Positions 1-10,025 of a DNA stretch of 64,000 nucleotides are shown piece by piece. The notes below the pieces were generated by a model, which saw nothing but the letters and a program-made list of their open reading frames with translations, had not been told where the DNA came from and made no database searches. Origin of the DNA: Monoplex corrugatus (lineage: Eukaryota; Mollusca; Gastropoda; Littorinimorpha; Ranellidae); assembly GCA_030674185.1 (NCBI GenBank), contig JAPXFY010000023.1:9597412-9661411 (forward strand), in the 5' to 3' direction. Made by a program: the position numbers and the translations under genes. The first letter of the stretch is position 1. Every line of letters begins with the position of its first letter.

Positions 1-2187
1 TGTGTGTTGTACTGTATTCAGACTGTCTCTGTATGTGTGGTGTGGTTGTAACTGTATTCAGACTGTCTCTGTTATGTGTGTGTGTGTGTGTAACGTATTT
101 CAGACTGTCCTGTTATGTTGTGTGTGTGTGTTAACTGTATTCAGACTGTCTGTGTGTGTTGTTGTGTGTGTTTGTGTGTGTGTGTGTGTGTTGTGTAACT
201 GTATTTCAGACTGTCTCTGTTATGTATGTGTGTGTGTATGTGTGTGTGTAACTGTATTTCAAACTGCTTGTTATGTGTTGTGTGTTGTGTGTGTGTGTTT
301 GTAACTGTATTTCAGACTGTCTGTTATGTGTGTGTGTGTGTGTGTGTGTGTGTTGTGTGTGTGTGTACTGTATTTCAGACTGTCTCTTTTATGTGTGTGT
401 TGTGTGTGTGTAACTGTATTTCAGACTGTCTCTGTTATGTTTGTGTGTGTGGTGTGTAACTGTATTTCAGACTGTTGTTGTTGTTGTGTGGTGTAACTGT
501 ATTTCAGACTGTCTCGTTTGTGTTGTGTGTTGTGTGTGTGTGTGTGTAACTGTATTTCAGACTGTCTCTGTTTGTGTGGTGTGTGTGTGTGTAACTGTTT
601 CAGACTGTCTCTGTTATGTGTGTGTGTGTGTGTGGTAACTGTATTTCAGACTGTCTCTGTTATTGTGGTGTGGTGGTGTGTGTGTGGTGTGTGAACTGTA
701 TTTCAGACTGTTCTGTTATGTTGTGTGTGTGTGTGTGTGTGTAACTGTATTTCAGACTGTCTCTGTTATGTGTGTGTTGTGTGTGTGTGTAACTGTATTT
801 CAGACTGTCTCTGTTATGTGTGTGTGTGTGTGTGTGTTGTGTGTTGTGTAACTGTATTTCAGACTGTCTCTGTTATTGTGTTGTGTGTGTGTGTGTGTGT
901 GGTGTTGTGTAACTGTATTTCAGACTGTCTCTGTTATGTTTGTGTGTGTTGTGTGTGTGTGTAACTGTATTTCAGACTGTCTGTTATGTGTGTGTGTGTT
1001 GTGCTGGATGTGTTGTGTGTGTTGTGTAACTGTATTTCAGACTGCTCTGTTATGTGTTGTGTGTGTGTGTTGTGTGTGTGTGTAACTGTATTTCAGACTG
1101 TCTCTGTTATGTGTTGTGTGTGTGTGTGTGTGTGTAACTGTATTTCAGACTGTCTCTGTTATGTGTGTGTGTGTGTGTGTAACTGTATTTCAGACTGTGT
1201 TGTTGTGTGTGTTGTATGGTGTGTGTAACTGTATTTCAGACTGTCTCTGTTATGTGTGTGTGTGTGTGTGTGTAACTGTATTTCAGACTGTCTCGTGTGT
1301 GTGTGTGGTGTGTGTGTGTTGTAACTGTATTTCAGACTGTCTCTGTTTGTGTGTGTGTGTGTGTGTGTAACTGTATTTCAGACTGTCTCTGTTATGTGTG
1401 TGTGTGTGTGTGTGAACTGTATTTCAGACTGTCTTGTTATGTGTGTGTGTGTGTGTGTGTAACTGTATTTCAGACTGTCTCTGTTATGTTGGTGTGTGTG
1501 TGTGTGTGTGTGTGTGTGAACTGTATTTCAGACTGTCTCTGTTATGTGTGTGTGTGTTGTGTGTAACTGTATTCAGACTGTCTGTTATGTGTTGTGTGTG
1601 TGTGTAACTGTATTTCAGACTGTCTCTGTTTGTAGTGTGTTGTGTGTTGTGTAACTGTATTTCAGACTGTCTCTGTTATGTTGTGTGTGTGTGTGTGTGT
1701 GTGTGTGTAAACTGTATTTCAGACTGTCTCTGTTTATGTGTGTGTGTTTTGTGTGTGTGTAACTTTTTAATGTCTGAGATGTGTCTGTTATGTGTGTGTG
1801 TGTGTGTGTGTAACTGTATTTCAGACTGTCTCTGTTATGTATGTGTGTGTGTGTGTTGTGTGTGTGTAACTGTATTTCAGACTGTCTCTGTTATGTGTGT
1901 GTTTTGTGTGTGTGTGTGTGTAACTGTATTTCAGACTGTCTCGTTATGTGTGTGTGTGTGTGTGTGTGTAACTGTATTTCAGACTGTCTCTGTTAGTGTG
2001 GTGTGGTGTGTGGTGTGTGTGTAACTGTATTTCAGACTGTCTCTGTTATGTGTGTGTGGTGGTGTTGTGTTGTGTAACTGTATTTCAGACTGTCTCTGTT
2101 ATTGTGTGTGTGTGTGTAACTGTATTCAGACTGCTCTGTTATGTGTGTGTTGTGTGTTGTGTTGTAACTGTATGTTCAACTGTCTTG

Positions 2188-2239
<52 letters not shown>

Positions 2240-2557
2240 CTGTATTTCAGACTGTCTCTGTTATGTGTGTGTGTGTGTGGTGTGTGTGTGTGTAACTGTA
2301 TTTCAGACTGTCTCTGTTATGTGTGTGTGTGTGTGTGTGTGTGTGTAACTGTATTTCAGACTGTCTGTTATGTTGTGTGTGTGTGTAACTGTATTTCAGA
2401 CTGTCTCTGTTATGTGTGTGTGTGTGTGTGTGTGTGTGTAACTGTATTTCAGACTGTCTCTGTTATGTGTGTGTGTGTGTGTGTAACTGTATTTCAGACT
2501 GTCTGTTATGTGTGTGTGTGTGTGTGTGTGTGTAACTGTATTTCAGACTGACTCTGT

Positions 2558-2603
<46 letters not shown>

Positions 2604-2629
2604 AACTGTATTTCAGACTGTCTCTGTTA

Positions 2630-2704
<75 letters not shown>

Positions 2705-2735
2705 CTGTATTTCAGACTATCTCTGTTCGTTGCAG
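1..2735 (+). repeat. GT-rich compound minisatellite with an acceptor-like core
   Basis: About 50 units, roughly 45-70 bp apart, alternate a variable (TG)n stretch with a conserved core reading TAACTGTATTTCAGACTG and then TCTCTGTTATG. The core looks like a branch-point-like TAAC followed by a short pyrimidine tract and CAG, so each unit resembles a 3' splice site. A few units are degenerate (near 1760 and 2166). The array runs off the left window edge. Open frames here (Cys/Val-rich) are repeat artefacts. It probably lies in an intron or upstream region of the + strand TUT1-like gene. Confidence 0.9.
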
Positions 2736-2822
2736 GCAAGGTTTTGTTTGTTTCGTTTTGTTATGTTTTTGCTTGGGATTTTTAGCTTTTTGATTCTCTC
2801 ACCAGCTGCAAAAACTTACACA

Positions 2823-2941
2823 ACACTTTCACTCCCTCACCTTTCCACCAGCTTCCGAAAGTTAACCCTTTCATTTCCGTGCTATGTCCATCAGCTTTAC
2901 CCAGGAAGCTGGTGAATTGTGTGAGTGAGTGAAAGGGTTAA
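2823..2941. repeat. Diverged copy of the TTAA palindromic repeat family
   Basis: Contains TTTCACTCCCTCACC, CCACCAGCTTCC and, near the right end, GGAAGCTGGTG and GTGAAAGGGTTAA, which are inverted versions of each other. It is a degraded member of the family best seen at 40663-40855. The following 2942-3309 is AT-rich with no gene that I can support. Confidence 0.6.
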
Positions 2942-3309
2942 ATTTTTATTTGACTATCATGCTTGACAATGCAGAAAGCTGTTGGATAGGGTGGGGGCAT
3001 AAAAGGATAAAAAAAACATTTAAAAACAAAAGACAGGTTAGATTTTGTTTTGTTTTTATGCCTGATTCACTGATACAGTATGAAAAGTTTGGGTTTTTAG
3101 AAAAAGAAAAAAAGTTTAAAACTTTAAGCTAGTGTAAGATGCTATATGCTGGTTAAATACAGTAGTAAGCAGTACTCATCTTAGAGCGCCTGTAAAAGTA
3201 AAAAATTGCCACCTTTTTATGGTCAAGAAGGTTTACTTTGTCTCCCGGGGCCCCTAGAGCTATGCTAGCAGTACCTTTGGCTTCTGGCATGCCCACCCAA
3301 GCCATACAC

Positions 3310-3650
3310 TTTTGGAAGGTTAGAGCCCTGACGAAGCATGGTCCTCTAGTGCTTCTGGTTGGGAATTGAACATAAAGCTAATAATCCAGTAACAGTAAAA
3401 ACAGATGTTTTGGAAACAGCAACAAAAGAAACTAAGACAGCTGTGTATGACAGGTTTTCGGAGTCTTTAGAAGACACTTGGAAGGTTAGAGCCCTAACGA
3501 AGCACTATCCACTAGTGCTTGAGGTTCGGAATGAGGCACAAAGCTAACAATCCAGTAACAGTAAAACAGATGTTTTGGAAACAGTGACAACAGAAACGAA
3601 GACAACTATGTATAATCGGCTTTCGGGGTCATCAGAAGATATTTGAATGA
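3310..3650. repeat. Two-copy tandem duplication, about 169-bp unit
   Basis: Two diverged copies, starting near 3310 and 3479, both contain TTGGAAGGTTAGAGCCCT, then AATCCAGTAACAGTAAAA and GATGTTTTGGAAACAG, and end in a TTTTCGGGG/TTTTCGGAG segment. A short open frame (3359-3547) crosses the boundary but has no recognisable homology. It abuts the 30-bp minisatellite. Confidence 0.75.
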
Positions 3651-3660
3651 ATAACCAAGG

Positions 3661-4985
3661 TGAAAACTGAAAGAAAAACCGCTGACAGGATGGAAACTAA
3701 AAGAAAAACCACTGACAGGATGGAAACTGAAAAAAAGAACACTGACAGGATGGAAACTGAAAAAAAGAACACTGACAGGGTGGAAACCGAAAGACAAACC
3801 ACTGACAGAATGGAAACTAAAAGAAAAACCACTGACAGGATGGAAACTGAAAGAAAAACCACTGACAGGATGGAAACTGAAAAAAAGAACACTGACAGGG
3901 TGGAAACTGAAAGACAAACCACTGACAGGATGGAAACTGAAAGAAAAACCACTGACAGGATGGAAACTGAAAGAAAAACCACTGATAGGATGGAAACTGA
4001 AAGAAAAACCACTGACAGGATGGAAACTGACAGAAAAACCACTGACAGGATGGAAACTGAAAGAAAAACCACCAACAGGATGGAAACTGACAGAAAAACC
4101 ACTGACAGGATGGAAACAAAGAAAAACCACTGACAGGATGGAAACTGAAAGAAAAACCACCAACAGTATGGAAACTGACAGAAAAACCACTGACAGGATG
4201 GAAACTGAAAGACAAACCACTGACAGGATGGAAACAAAGAAAAACCACTGACAGGATGGAAACAAAGAAAAACCACCAACAGGATGGAAACTGACAGAAA
4301 AACCACCAACAGGATGGAAACTGACAGAAAAACCACCAACAGGATGGGAACTGAAAGAAAAACCACCAACAGGATGGAAACTGACAGAAAAACCACCAAC
4401 AGGATGGAAACTGACAGAAAAACCACCAACAGGGTGGAAACTGACAGAAAAACCACCAACAGGATGGAAACTGAAAGAAAAACCACCAACAGGATGGAAA
4501 CTGACAGAAAAACCACCAACAGGATGGAAACTGACAGAAAAACCACCAACAGGATGGAAACTGAAAGAAAAACCACCAACAGGATGGAAACTGAAAGAAA
4601 AACCACCAACAGGATGTACACTGAAAGAAAAACCACTGACAGGATGTACACTGAAAGAAAAACCACTGACAGGATGTACACTGAAAGAAAAACCACCAAC
4701 AGGATGTACACTGAAAGAAAAACCACCAACAGGATGGAAACTGAAAGAAAAACCACCAACAGGATGTACACTGAAAGAAAAACCACTGACAGGATGTACA
4801 CTGAAAGAAAAACCACCAACAGGATGGAAACTAAAAGAAAAACCACCAACAGGATGGAAACTGAAAGAAAAACCACTGACAGGATGGAAACTGAAAGAAA
4901 AACCACCAACAGGATGGAAACTGAAAGGAAAACCACAGACAGGATGGAAACTGAAAGAAAAACCACTGACAGGATGTACAGAGCC
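3661..4985. repeat. 30-bp minisatellite, about 44 units
   Basis: Unit consensus is GGATGGAAACTGAAAGAAAA followed by ACCACTGACA, with two alternating variants at the end (ACTGACA or ACCAACA), and GTACA replacing GAAAC in a block near 4616-4800. The unit is a multiple of three, so long frames stay open on both strands (a METERKTTDR decapeptide on +, a hydrophobic decapeptide on -). A few units lack about six bases and break those frames. Nothing supports real coding. Confidence 0.95.
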
Positions 4986-5224
4986 TAGCCCACAATATGT
5001 GGGAGTGGGGAACCTTCATTGCTGCCATACATGTCAGTGGCATAATGTACAGTGAGTAAGTAAGTAAAGTAAACAGTAAAAAGAAACAGTAAGAAGATGA
5101 TTTTAGTTTGATAACTGAAAAGGTGAACCTTCAGCCGGTCAGATTCATTGACAATAGGTAGATAAAGAAAACCAGTAATGGTGGGGCAAAAGGGAAATTG
5201 AAGTGTGAGGGGAAAAAACCTACA

Positions 5225-5335
5225 TGAGGAGCGCAGTAATCATGTAGTTAGGACGTCCGGCTTGCAGCGGGAAAGTCAGGCTGGGATCTCCTGGGTTAGC
5301 ATAACATGCAGACTTGTTAGCAACTGAAGCTCTGT
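5225..5335 (+). repeat. Possible tRNA-derived SINE fragment
   Basis: The segment around 5240-5300 (ATGTAGTTAGGACGTCCGGC, then a GGGATCTCC-like B-box region) resembles the head of a tRNA-related SINE. The match is weak and no second copy was identified in the window. Confidence 0.25.
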
Positions 5336-5339
5336 CATA

Positions 5340-5560
5340 TATGAATATAGATAGAGAGAGAGAGAGATAGATAGGTAGACAGATAGATAGAGATCGATCG
5401 ATCGATAAATAGATAGATAGGTAGATAGATAGAGATCGATTGATCGATCAATAGATAGGTAGATAGATAGAAATCGATTGATCGATCAATCGATAGAGAG
5501 ATAGGTTAATAGATAGAGAGCTAGGTAAATAGATAGGTAGGTACGTAGAGAAAGGGAGAC
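5340..5560. repeat. GATA/GATC-type microsatellite
   Basis: Imperfect (GATA)n interspersed with GATCGATCGAT blocks, repeated three times with about 60-bp higher-order spacing. Confidence 0.9.
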
Positions 5561-5857
5561 AGGGAGAATATTGAATACACACCTAAAGATTCCATAAGGT
5601 TTTTTGAGGATTGCAGAAAGATGAAAATATCCAGTGTGCTGCTGACCCCTCCTACCTCCAACCCCCTAGAAATAAGGAATATAACTGCCTACATGGTGAG
5701 GCACCCACTGAAGACAGAGTATGCAGACTGTGCAGTAGCATAAAGCCTGCACACTGTGTTGGCAAACAACCAGAACGACATGCGTACACTCATCTGAGAA
5801 AATATTGCACCAAATCAACACAAGCTTAAAAAGAAGATGAAAATGAAATGCACACAC

Positions 5858-6012
5858 ACACACGCACGCACACACGCATGCATGCACACGCGCGCGCGCA
5901 CGCACGCACACATGCGCAAGCATGCACCCACAAACAACATGCAAACACACACATACACACACACACACGCACGCACGCACGCACGCACACACATACACAC
6001 AAACACACAAAA
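5858..6012. repeat. CA/GCAC microsatellite
   Basis: Alternating CA and CGCA dinucleotide-rich tract. The surrounding sequence (6040-6236 and 7528-7690) contains four diverged units with TTACAAA..ATCTC..GATCAAAACCTCAA, an old tandem repeat that the piggyBac-like element interrupts. Confidence 0.9.
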
Positions 6013-6403
6013 TATTTGTAATAAGAAAATCTTATTTTTTGTTTACAAAAGGTCTCATGATCAAACCTCAACTTACAAACATTCATGCGCACTCAAAATA
6101 GTTGTGTAAATGTGTTTTTGCTTTTTGCATACAAAAAATCTCGAGATCAAAACCTCAATCTCCAAATATATACACACACAACACGCACACAAAACACTTA
6201 TTGTGATAAAACCTCACTGTTTTCTTACAAAGGATCTTAACCCTACCAGACCTTAGCCCCTGAGCGTAATTGTGCCCCCTGCCTGGCCTCCTGAGCAAAA
6301 TTTTGAAAAAAATGTATATACGTTAGAAAACTGTTCATATCATGCACACCAATGGTTAGAATTATATGAAACGTGGAGAGATTGTAGAAAATAGGCCTAT
6401 CTT

Positions 6404-6715
6404 TCATCTAACGCCAGTCCAACCCTCAATCACACAAGCATCTCCCCTATCACTTGGTTGGGAGGTACGGCCACGCCCCCTTCTTCCAACACTCTGTCTC
6501 GACCTACTTCTTTCATTGTCAGAATCATCACTTTCACTCAATGCTTCATCAACGTAATCATCGTCACTTGAATCGGAAACGTATTCCTGATCAAATTCTC
6601 CAATCTGCAAAATGTCCACCACTTGTTGAACTGTGAAGCGAGTTGGCCTCGCCCATTTACCTGTTGAAGTGCTTGGTTCATCACTAGCTCGCTTCATGGT
6701 CAATATTGCACCCAA
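6404..6715 (-). pseudogene. N-terminal fragment of a piggyBac-like transposase
   Basis: A 103-residue frame begins MGAILTMKRASDEPSTSTGK, then carries a FTVQQVVDIL helix and a very acidic Ser/Asp stretch with DSSDDDYVDEALSESDDSD, and ends in an Arg-rich segment. Acidic Ser/Asp N-termini of this kind are common in piggyBac transposases, and the frame lies inside a TTAA-flanked element. The DDE catalytic domain is absent. The family assignment rests on context plus composition, since no catalytic motif is visible. Confidence 0.5.
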
Positions 6716-6821
6716 ATCACCTCAAAATACCATCAACACAAAGGCAGACAGTTGCAATAGGCTGAACACACGCTCACGCGATACTTAGCAACGGTCCGGT
6801 AGCTATTTTTAGCTCTTGATA

Positions 6822-6903
6822 AATAATAATAATAATTACAATATTTATATAGCGCAAAATCTTGATAAAATCAAATCTAAGCGCTGAAGCAGACACGCAC
6901 GCA

Positions 6904-6985
<82 letters not shown>

Positions 6986-7427
6986 TGGCTATAAATGGGG
7001 AGAAAGAATAAAAGCAAGAATAAAAGCAATGGAAAATTATAGAGAGCATAGCATATACAATTATATATTATAACCATGTGATTCCCTCCGAGCGGAGACA
7101 GACTGCAGAGGGGGGGGGGGGGGGGGGGGGGGGTTGAGTGAAGTTAGGATTTTATGCGGAGGAGAAGGTGAGTTTTGAGAGCGGACTTGAAGGAGACAAA
7201 AGTAGGTTGCTGACGGACTGAGAGAGGAAGTTTGTTCCAGGAGAGTGGACCAGAAACAGAGAAGGCTCGTGGACCATAGATATTGAGCTTAGTGCGTGGA
7301 AAGCGAAAAGTCAGAGGATCAGAGGCAGAGCGGAGGGTACGTGAGGGAACATAGATCTCAAGTAGGCTTGACAGGTAATCGGGGGCTGCGTTATTGAGGC
7401 TTTTGTAGCACATGGTGTCTAGTTTGT
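6822..7427 (-). mobile_element. 5'-truncated CR1/Jockey-group LINE (family LINE1 of this window), nested
   Basis: Starts with the (AAT)n 3' tail and TTACAATATTTATATAGCGC, and matches the 3' end of the long LINE at 44199-47864, including the terminal coding segment for the PDYLSSLLEIYVPSRTLRS motif. It includes an internal (CA)n tract (about 6905-6982) and a G-run at about 7111-7132. It stops abruptly near 7427 inside the piggyBac-like element, so it inserted after, or was carried by, that element. Confidence 0.85.
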
Positions 7428-7700
7428 GACGATCGTGTGAGTGTGCTATTCCCGTTATAGCGGGAACTCGGTATATAGTCATTTTCGTCATTCCCGCAAT
7501 AGCGGGAACTCGGTCTGGTAGGGTTAAGATCAAAACTTCGACCTGCAAACACTCACTGACACACAAAATGTTTGTGTAAATAAAACAAACACTCACCATT
7601 TACAAACAAAATGTGTGTGTAAATAAAATCTCGCATTTTGCTTACAAAGAATCTCAGGATCAAAACCTCAACCTCCACAAGGTGGTGAATTTGTTCACAG

Positions 7701-7927
7701 ACTGGCCTTACGCAACACTGAGCTGTTGAAGATGTGTGCGGAGGACCACCGGGTGCGGCTGTTGGTGTTTGCCGTGCGCTACTGGGGCAAGTGGAAGCAG
7801 GTGGCTGGCAACCAGAACTGTGGACCCCGTCTCTCCAACTATTGCCTGACCCTTCTCGTGCTGTTTTACCTGGCCAACACCTCCCCACCTGTCCTCCCCT
7901 CCGTGCAGGCTCTAGCCGATCTGACAG
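7701..7927 (+). CDS. TUT1: TUT1/Star-PAP-like nucleotidyltransferase, internal exon
   Basis: The exon encodes LALRNTELLKMCAEDHRVRL and continues through a VRYWGK helix, GPRLSNYCLTLLVLFYL and PPVLPSV. This is the central region of terminal uridylyltransferases and non-canonical poly(A) polymerases that follows the catalytic palm, and it closely resembles vertebrate TUT1 (U6 snRNA-specific uridylyltransferase, also called Star-PAP). TUT1 adds uridines to the U6 snRNA 3' end and can polyadenylate selected mRNAs in nuclear speckles. The acceptor is TTGTTCACAG|A and the donor CAG|GTACGT, a near-perfect consensus. Phase is 2 in, 1 out. Upstream exons with the zinc finger, RRM and catalytic aspartates were not found in the window and should lie to the left. 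Confidence 0.9.
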
Positions 7928-8660
7928 GTACGTTTGTGGTTCCTCCCCGAGCTGACAGGTACTTTTGTGGCTCCTCACCTCCATACGGGCTCTAGCCGAG
8001 CTGACAGGTACGTTTGTGGTTCCTCGCCTCCACATAGGCTTTAGCCGAGCTGACAGGTACATTTGTGGTTCCTCACCTCCACATAGGCTGTAGCCAAGCT
8101 GACAGGTACGTTTGTGGTTCCTCGCCTCCACATAGGCTGTAGCCGAGCTGACAGGTACGTTTGTGGTTCCTCACCTCCACATAGGCTGTAGCCGAGCTGA
8201 CAGGTACGTTTGTGGTTCCTCACCTCCACATAGGCTTTAGCCGAGCTGACAGGTACGTTTGTGGTTCCTCGCCTCCACATAGGCTTTAGCCGAGCTGACA
8301 GGTACGTTTGTGGTTCCTCACCTCCACATAGGCTGTAGCTGAGCTGACAGGTACGTTTGTGGTTCCTCACCTCCATACTGGCCCTAGCCGAGCTGACAGG
8401 TACATTTGTGGTTCCTCACCTCCATACGGGCCCTAGCCGAGCTGACAGGTACGTTTGTGGTTCCTCACCTCCACATAGGCTCTAGCCGAGCTGACAGGTA
8501 CGTTTGTGGTTCCTCACCTCCACATAGGCTCTAGCCGAGCTGACAGGTACGTTTGTGGTTCCTCACCTCCATACAGGATCTAGCCAAGCTGACAGATAGT
8601 TTTGTGGTTCCTCACCTCCATACAGGCTCTAACTGAGCTGACAGGTACGTTTGTGGTGTC
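7905..8660 (+). repeat. 48-50-bp minisatellite built from a TUT1 exon/intron junction
   Basis: About 16 units. Each contains GCTxTAGCCGAGCTGACAG (copied from the last 19-20 bases of the exon ending at 7927) followed by GTACGTTTGTGGTTCCTCAC and CTCCACATAG. The true exon end is therefore the first unit, and most downstream units keep a consensus 5' splice donor CAG|GTACGT. The end of each unit, CCTCACCTCCACATAG|G, also resembles a 3' splice site. First spacing is shorter (about 32 bp). Confidence 0.95.
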
Positions 8661-8714
8661 TGTGGTTTCTGAACTTCTTCACAGCGTACCAATCTCTGTG
8701 CTTACTTTTAACCT

Positions 8715-9095
8715 TTTGACCCAACCTCCCACCTGCCCAGTTCACCAGCATCCTGCATTGTCAGCCATGAAAGAAAATCAAAAACATAACTTTCATTTCC
8801 TCACTCTGTCCACCAGCATCCTGCATTGTGTACCATGAAAGAAAACTTTAAAAAGATTAACTCTTTCATTCCCCGACATTTTCTACCAGCATTTTGCATT
8901 GTCAGCCATGAAAGAAAAACAAAGGATTAACTCTTTCATTCCCTTGCCCTGTCCACCAGCATCTTGCATTGTCAACCATGAAAGAAAAACAAAGAATTAT
9001 TTCTTTCATTCCCTCACCCTTTCCACCAGCATCTTGCATTGTCAGTCATGATAATATTGCATACATGTTACCCTTTCATTCCTGCACCATATTTG
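8715..9095 (+). repeat. Direct tandem array of the TTAA repeat module
   Basis: Five diverged units of about 70-90 bp, each with CTTTCATTCCCTCACCCT, CCACCAGCATC, TTGCATTGTCAACCATG and AAAGAAAAACAAAG. This is the same module that forms inverted, palindromic copies elsewhere (for example 39017-39208), here arranged head to tail. A broken unit continues at 9290-9350 and 9517-9545 around a CA tract. Confidence 0.75.
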
Positions 9096-9117
9096 TCATC
9101 TTTCTGCAGGAAATCCA

Positions 9118-9262
9118 AAACAAAGTGTGACTGCCCGCATTCAAGCAAACAGTAACCAGAAAAAAACACGAGAAAAGAATAAGAACGCGTATTTAATACA
9201 ACAAGACAAGACAGGCGCAAATTTTCAGCCAACTGGCCTTAGTCAAGCATAAGATCACAAAC
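9118..9262 (+). repeat. Copy of the fold-back repeat family (one arm)
   Basis: AGTGTGACTGCCCGC..CAAGCAAACAG..CCAGAAAAAAACACG..GCGTATTTAATACAACAA..GGCGCAAATTTTC closely matches 33890-34020. The inverted second arm seen at 34022-34118 is missing here. Confidence 0.75.
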
Positions 9263-9368
9263 AAACACCAGGTACAAGAATTAGCTGTATTGTTAACCAT
9301 GGAAGCATAGCAAAAACATAGCTCTGTCATTCCCTCACTTGACAAAGGCTAGTTGGCACATACACGAC

Positions 9369-9389
9369 TCACACATACGCGCACGCACA

Positions 9390-9460
<71 letters not shown>

Positions 9461-9475
9461 CACACACACACACAC

Positions 9476-9517
<42 letters not shown>
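9369..9517. repeat. (CA)n microsatellite
   Basis: Almost pure CA repeat with two AACAC interruptions. His/Thr and Cys/Val frames across it are artefacts. Confidence 0.98.
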
Positions 9518-9518
<1 letters not shown>

Positions 9519-9572
9519 ACAATGCAAGATGCTAGTGGACATTAAGACACACATCAGGTGTTGAAGACAGGT

Positions 9573-9790
9573 CATCATCATCATCATCATGTGCTCTGCC
9601 GCATGGCATTGGTGATCATGGCCTTCCATATGCATCTATCTCTTGTCACTGCAAGTATATCTTCCACCCTGTCTGTCCTCAGCCACCCTGCGAGTCTGTC
9701 CAGTATTTTCTCCCTGGGTCTACCTGGTGCTCTCTTTCCCTCCAGCTTTCCTGTTGTGACCAGGTGCTCTAATTCCCCTTTCCTCATAAA
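9573..9790 (-). mobile_element. 3' end of a LINE (family LINE3 of this window)
   Basis: On the minus strand the frame reads MRKGELEHLVTTGKLEGKRA followed by PGRPREKILDRLAGWL, and ends NAMRQST just before an (ATG)n tail (CATCATCAT on +). Other copies lie at 16568-17135, 19146-19465, 33365-33440, 37078-37205 and 42053-42400. All share the same 3' end and (ATG)n tail and are truncated at different 5' points, as expected of target-primed reverse transcription. Confidence 0.85.
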
Positions 9791-9941
9791 ATGGCCTATA
9801 AATGAAGACCAGTACGCCTACTCATCCATCGGATCAACAGGAGATCCCATTATCATCATTATGTTTCAGATTTGACGATTAAGTATATCACAGAACAGTG
9901 ACATTATCTGTATACATGTATCTTGTTATATTTACTTTCAG

Positions 9942-10025
9942 GTCCTGAAAAGAAGTGTATTATAGAACAGTGGGACTGTTCCCTTCCAGAGGCTGTACCT
10001 GAGACTACCAACACTCAGCCTGCAG
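9942..10025 (+). CDS. TUT1: TUT1/Star-PAP-like nucleotidyltransferase, internal exon
   Basis: Encodes GPEKKCIIEQWDCSFPEAVP plus ETTNTQPA; the WDCSFP motif is diagnostic of TUT1 and lies in the loop before the PAP-associated domain. The acceptor is TTTACTTTCAG|GT and the donor GCAG|GTTGGT. The exon is 84 nt and starts with two bases that complete the Gly codon opened at 7927, so the phase agrees with the preceding exon. It ends one base into a codon. The last bases (AGCCTGCAG|GTTGGT) are amplified in the adjoining minisatellite. Confidence 0.88.

Larger units (their letters stand above)
6241..7523 (-). mobile_element. piggyBac-like element with TTAA target duplications
   Basis: Left end TTAA|CCCTACCAGACC (TTAA at 6237-6240) and right end GGTCTGGTAGGG|TTAA (TTAA at 7524-7527) give a perfect 12-bp terminal inverted repeat with TTAA on both sides, the hallmark of piggyBac-family DNA transposons. 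Two subterminal GGGAACTCGGT motifs, each preceded by a small CCCGNNATAGCGGG hairpin, lie near the right end. Joining the flanks restores a unit of the surrounding local repeat, so the empty site can be inferred. Only an N-terminal transposase-like remnant is present, so the copy is non-autonomous. Confidence 0.8.

Noticed and set aside
1..2551. Cys/Val-rich frames
   Set aside because: They are read from (TG)n repeats and the array core.
3359..3547. 62-codon frame spanning a tandem duplication
   Set aside because: It crosses a repeat boundary and shows no homology; no splice signals support it.
3632..4988. 444-codon minus and 234-codon plus frames
   Set aside because: They follow from a stop-free 30-bp repeat and have no independent evidence of coding.
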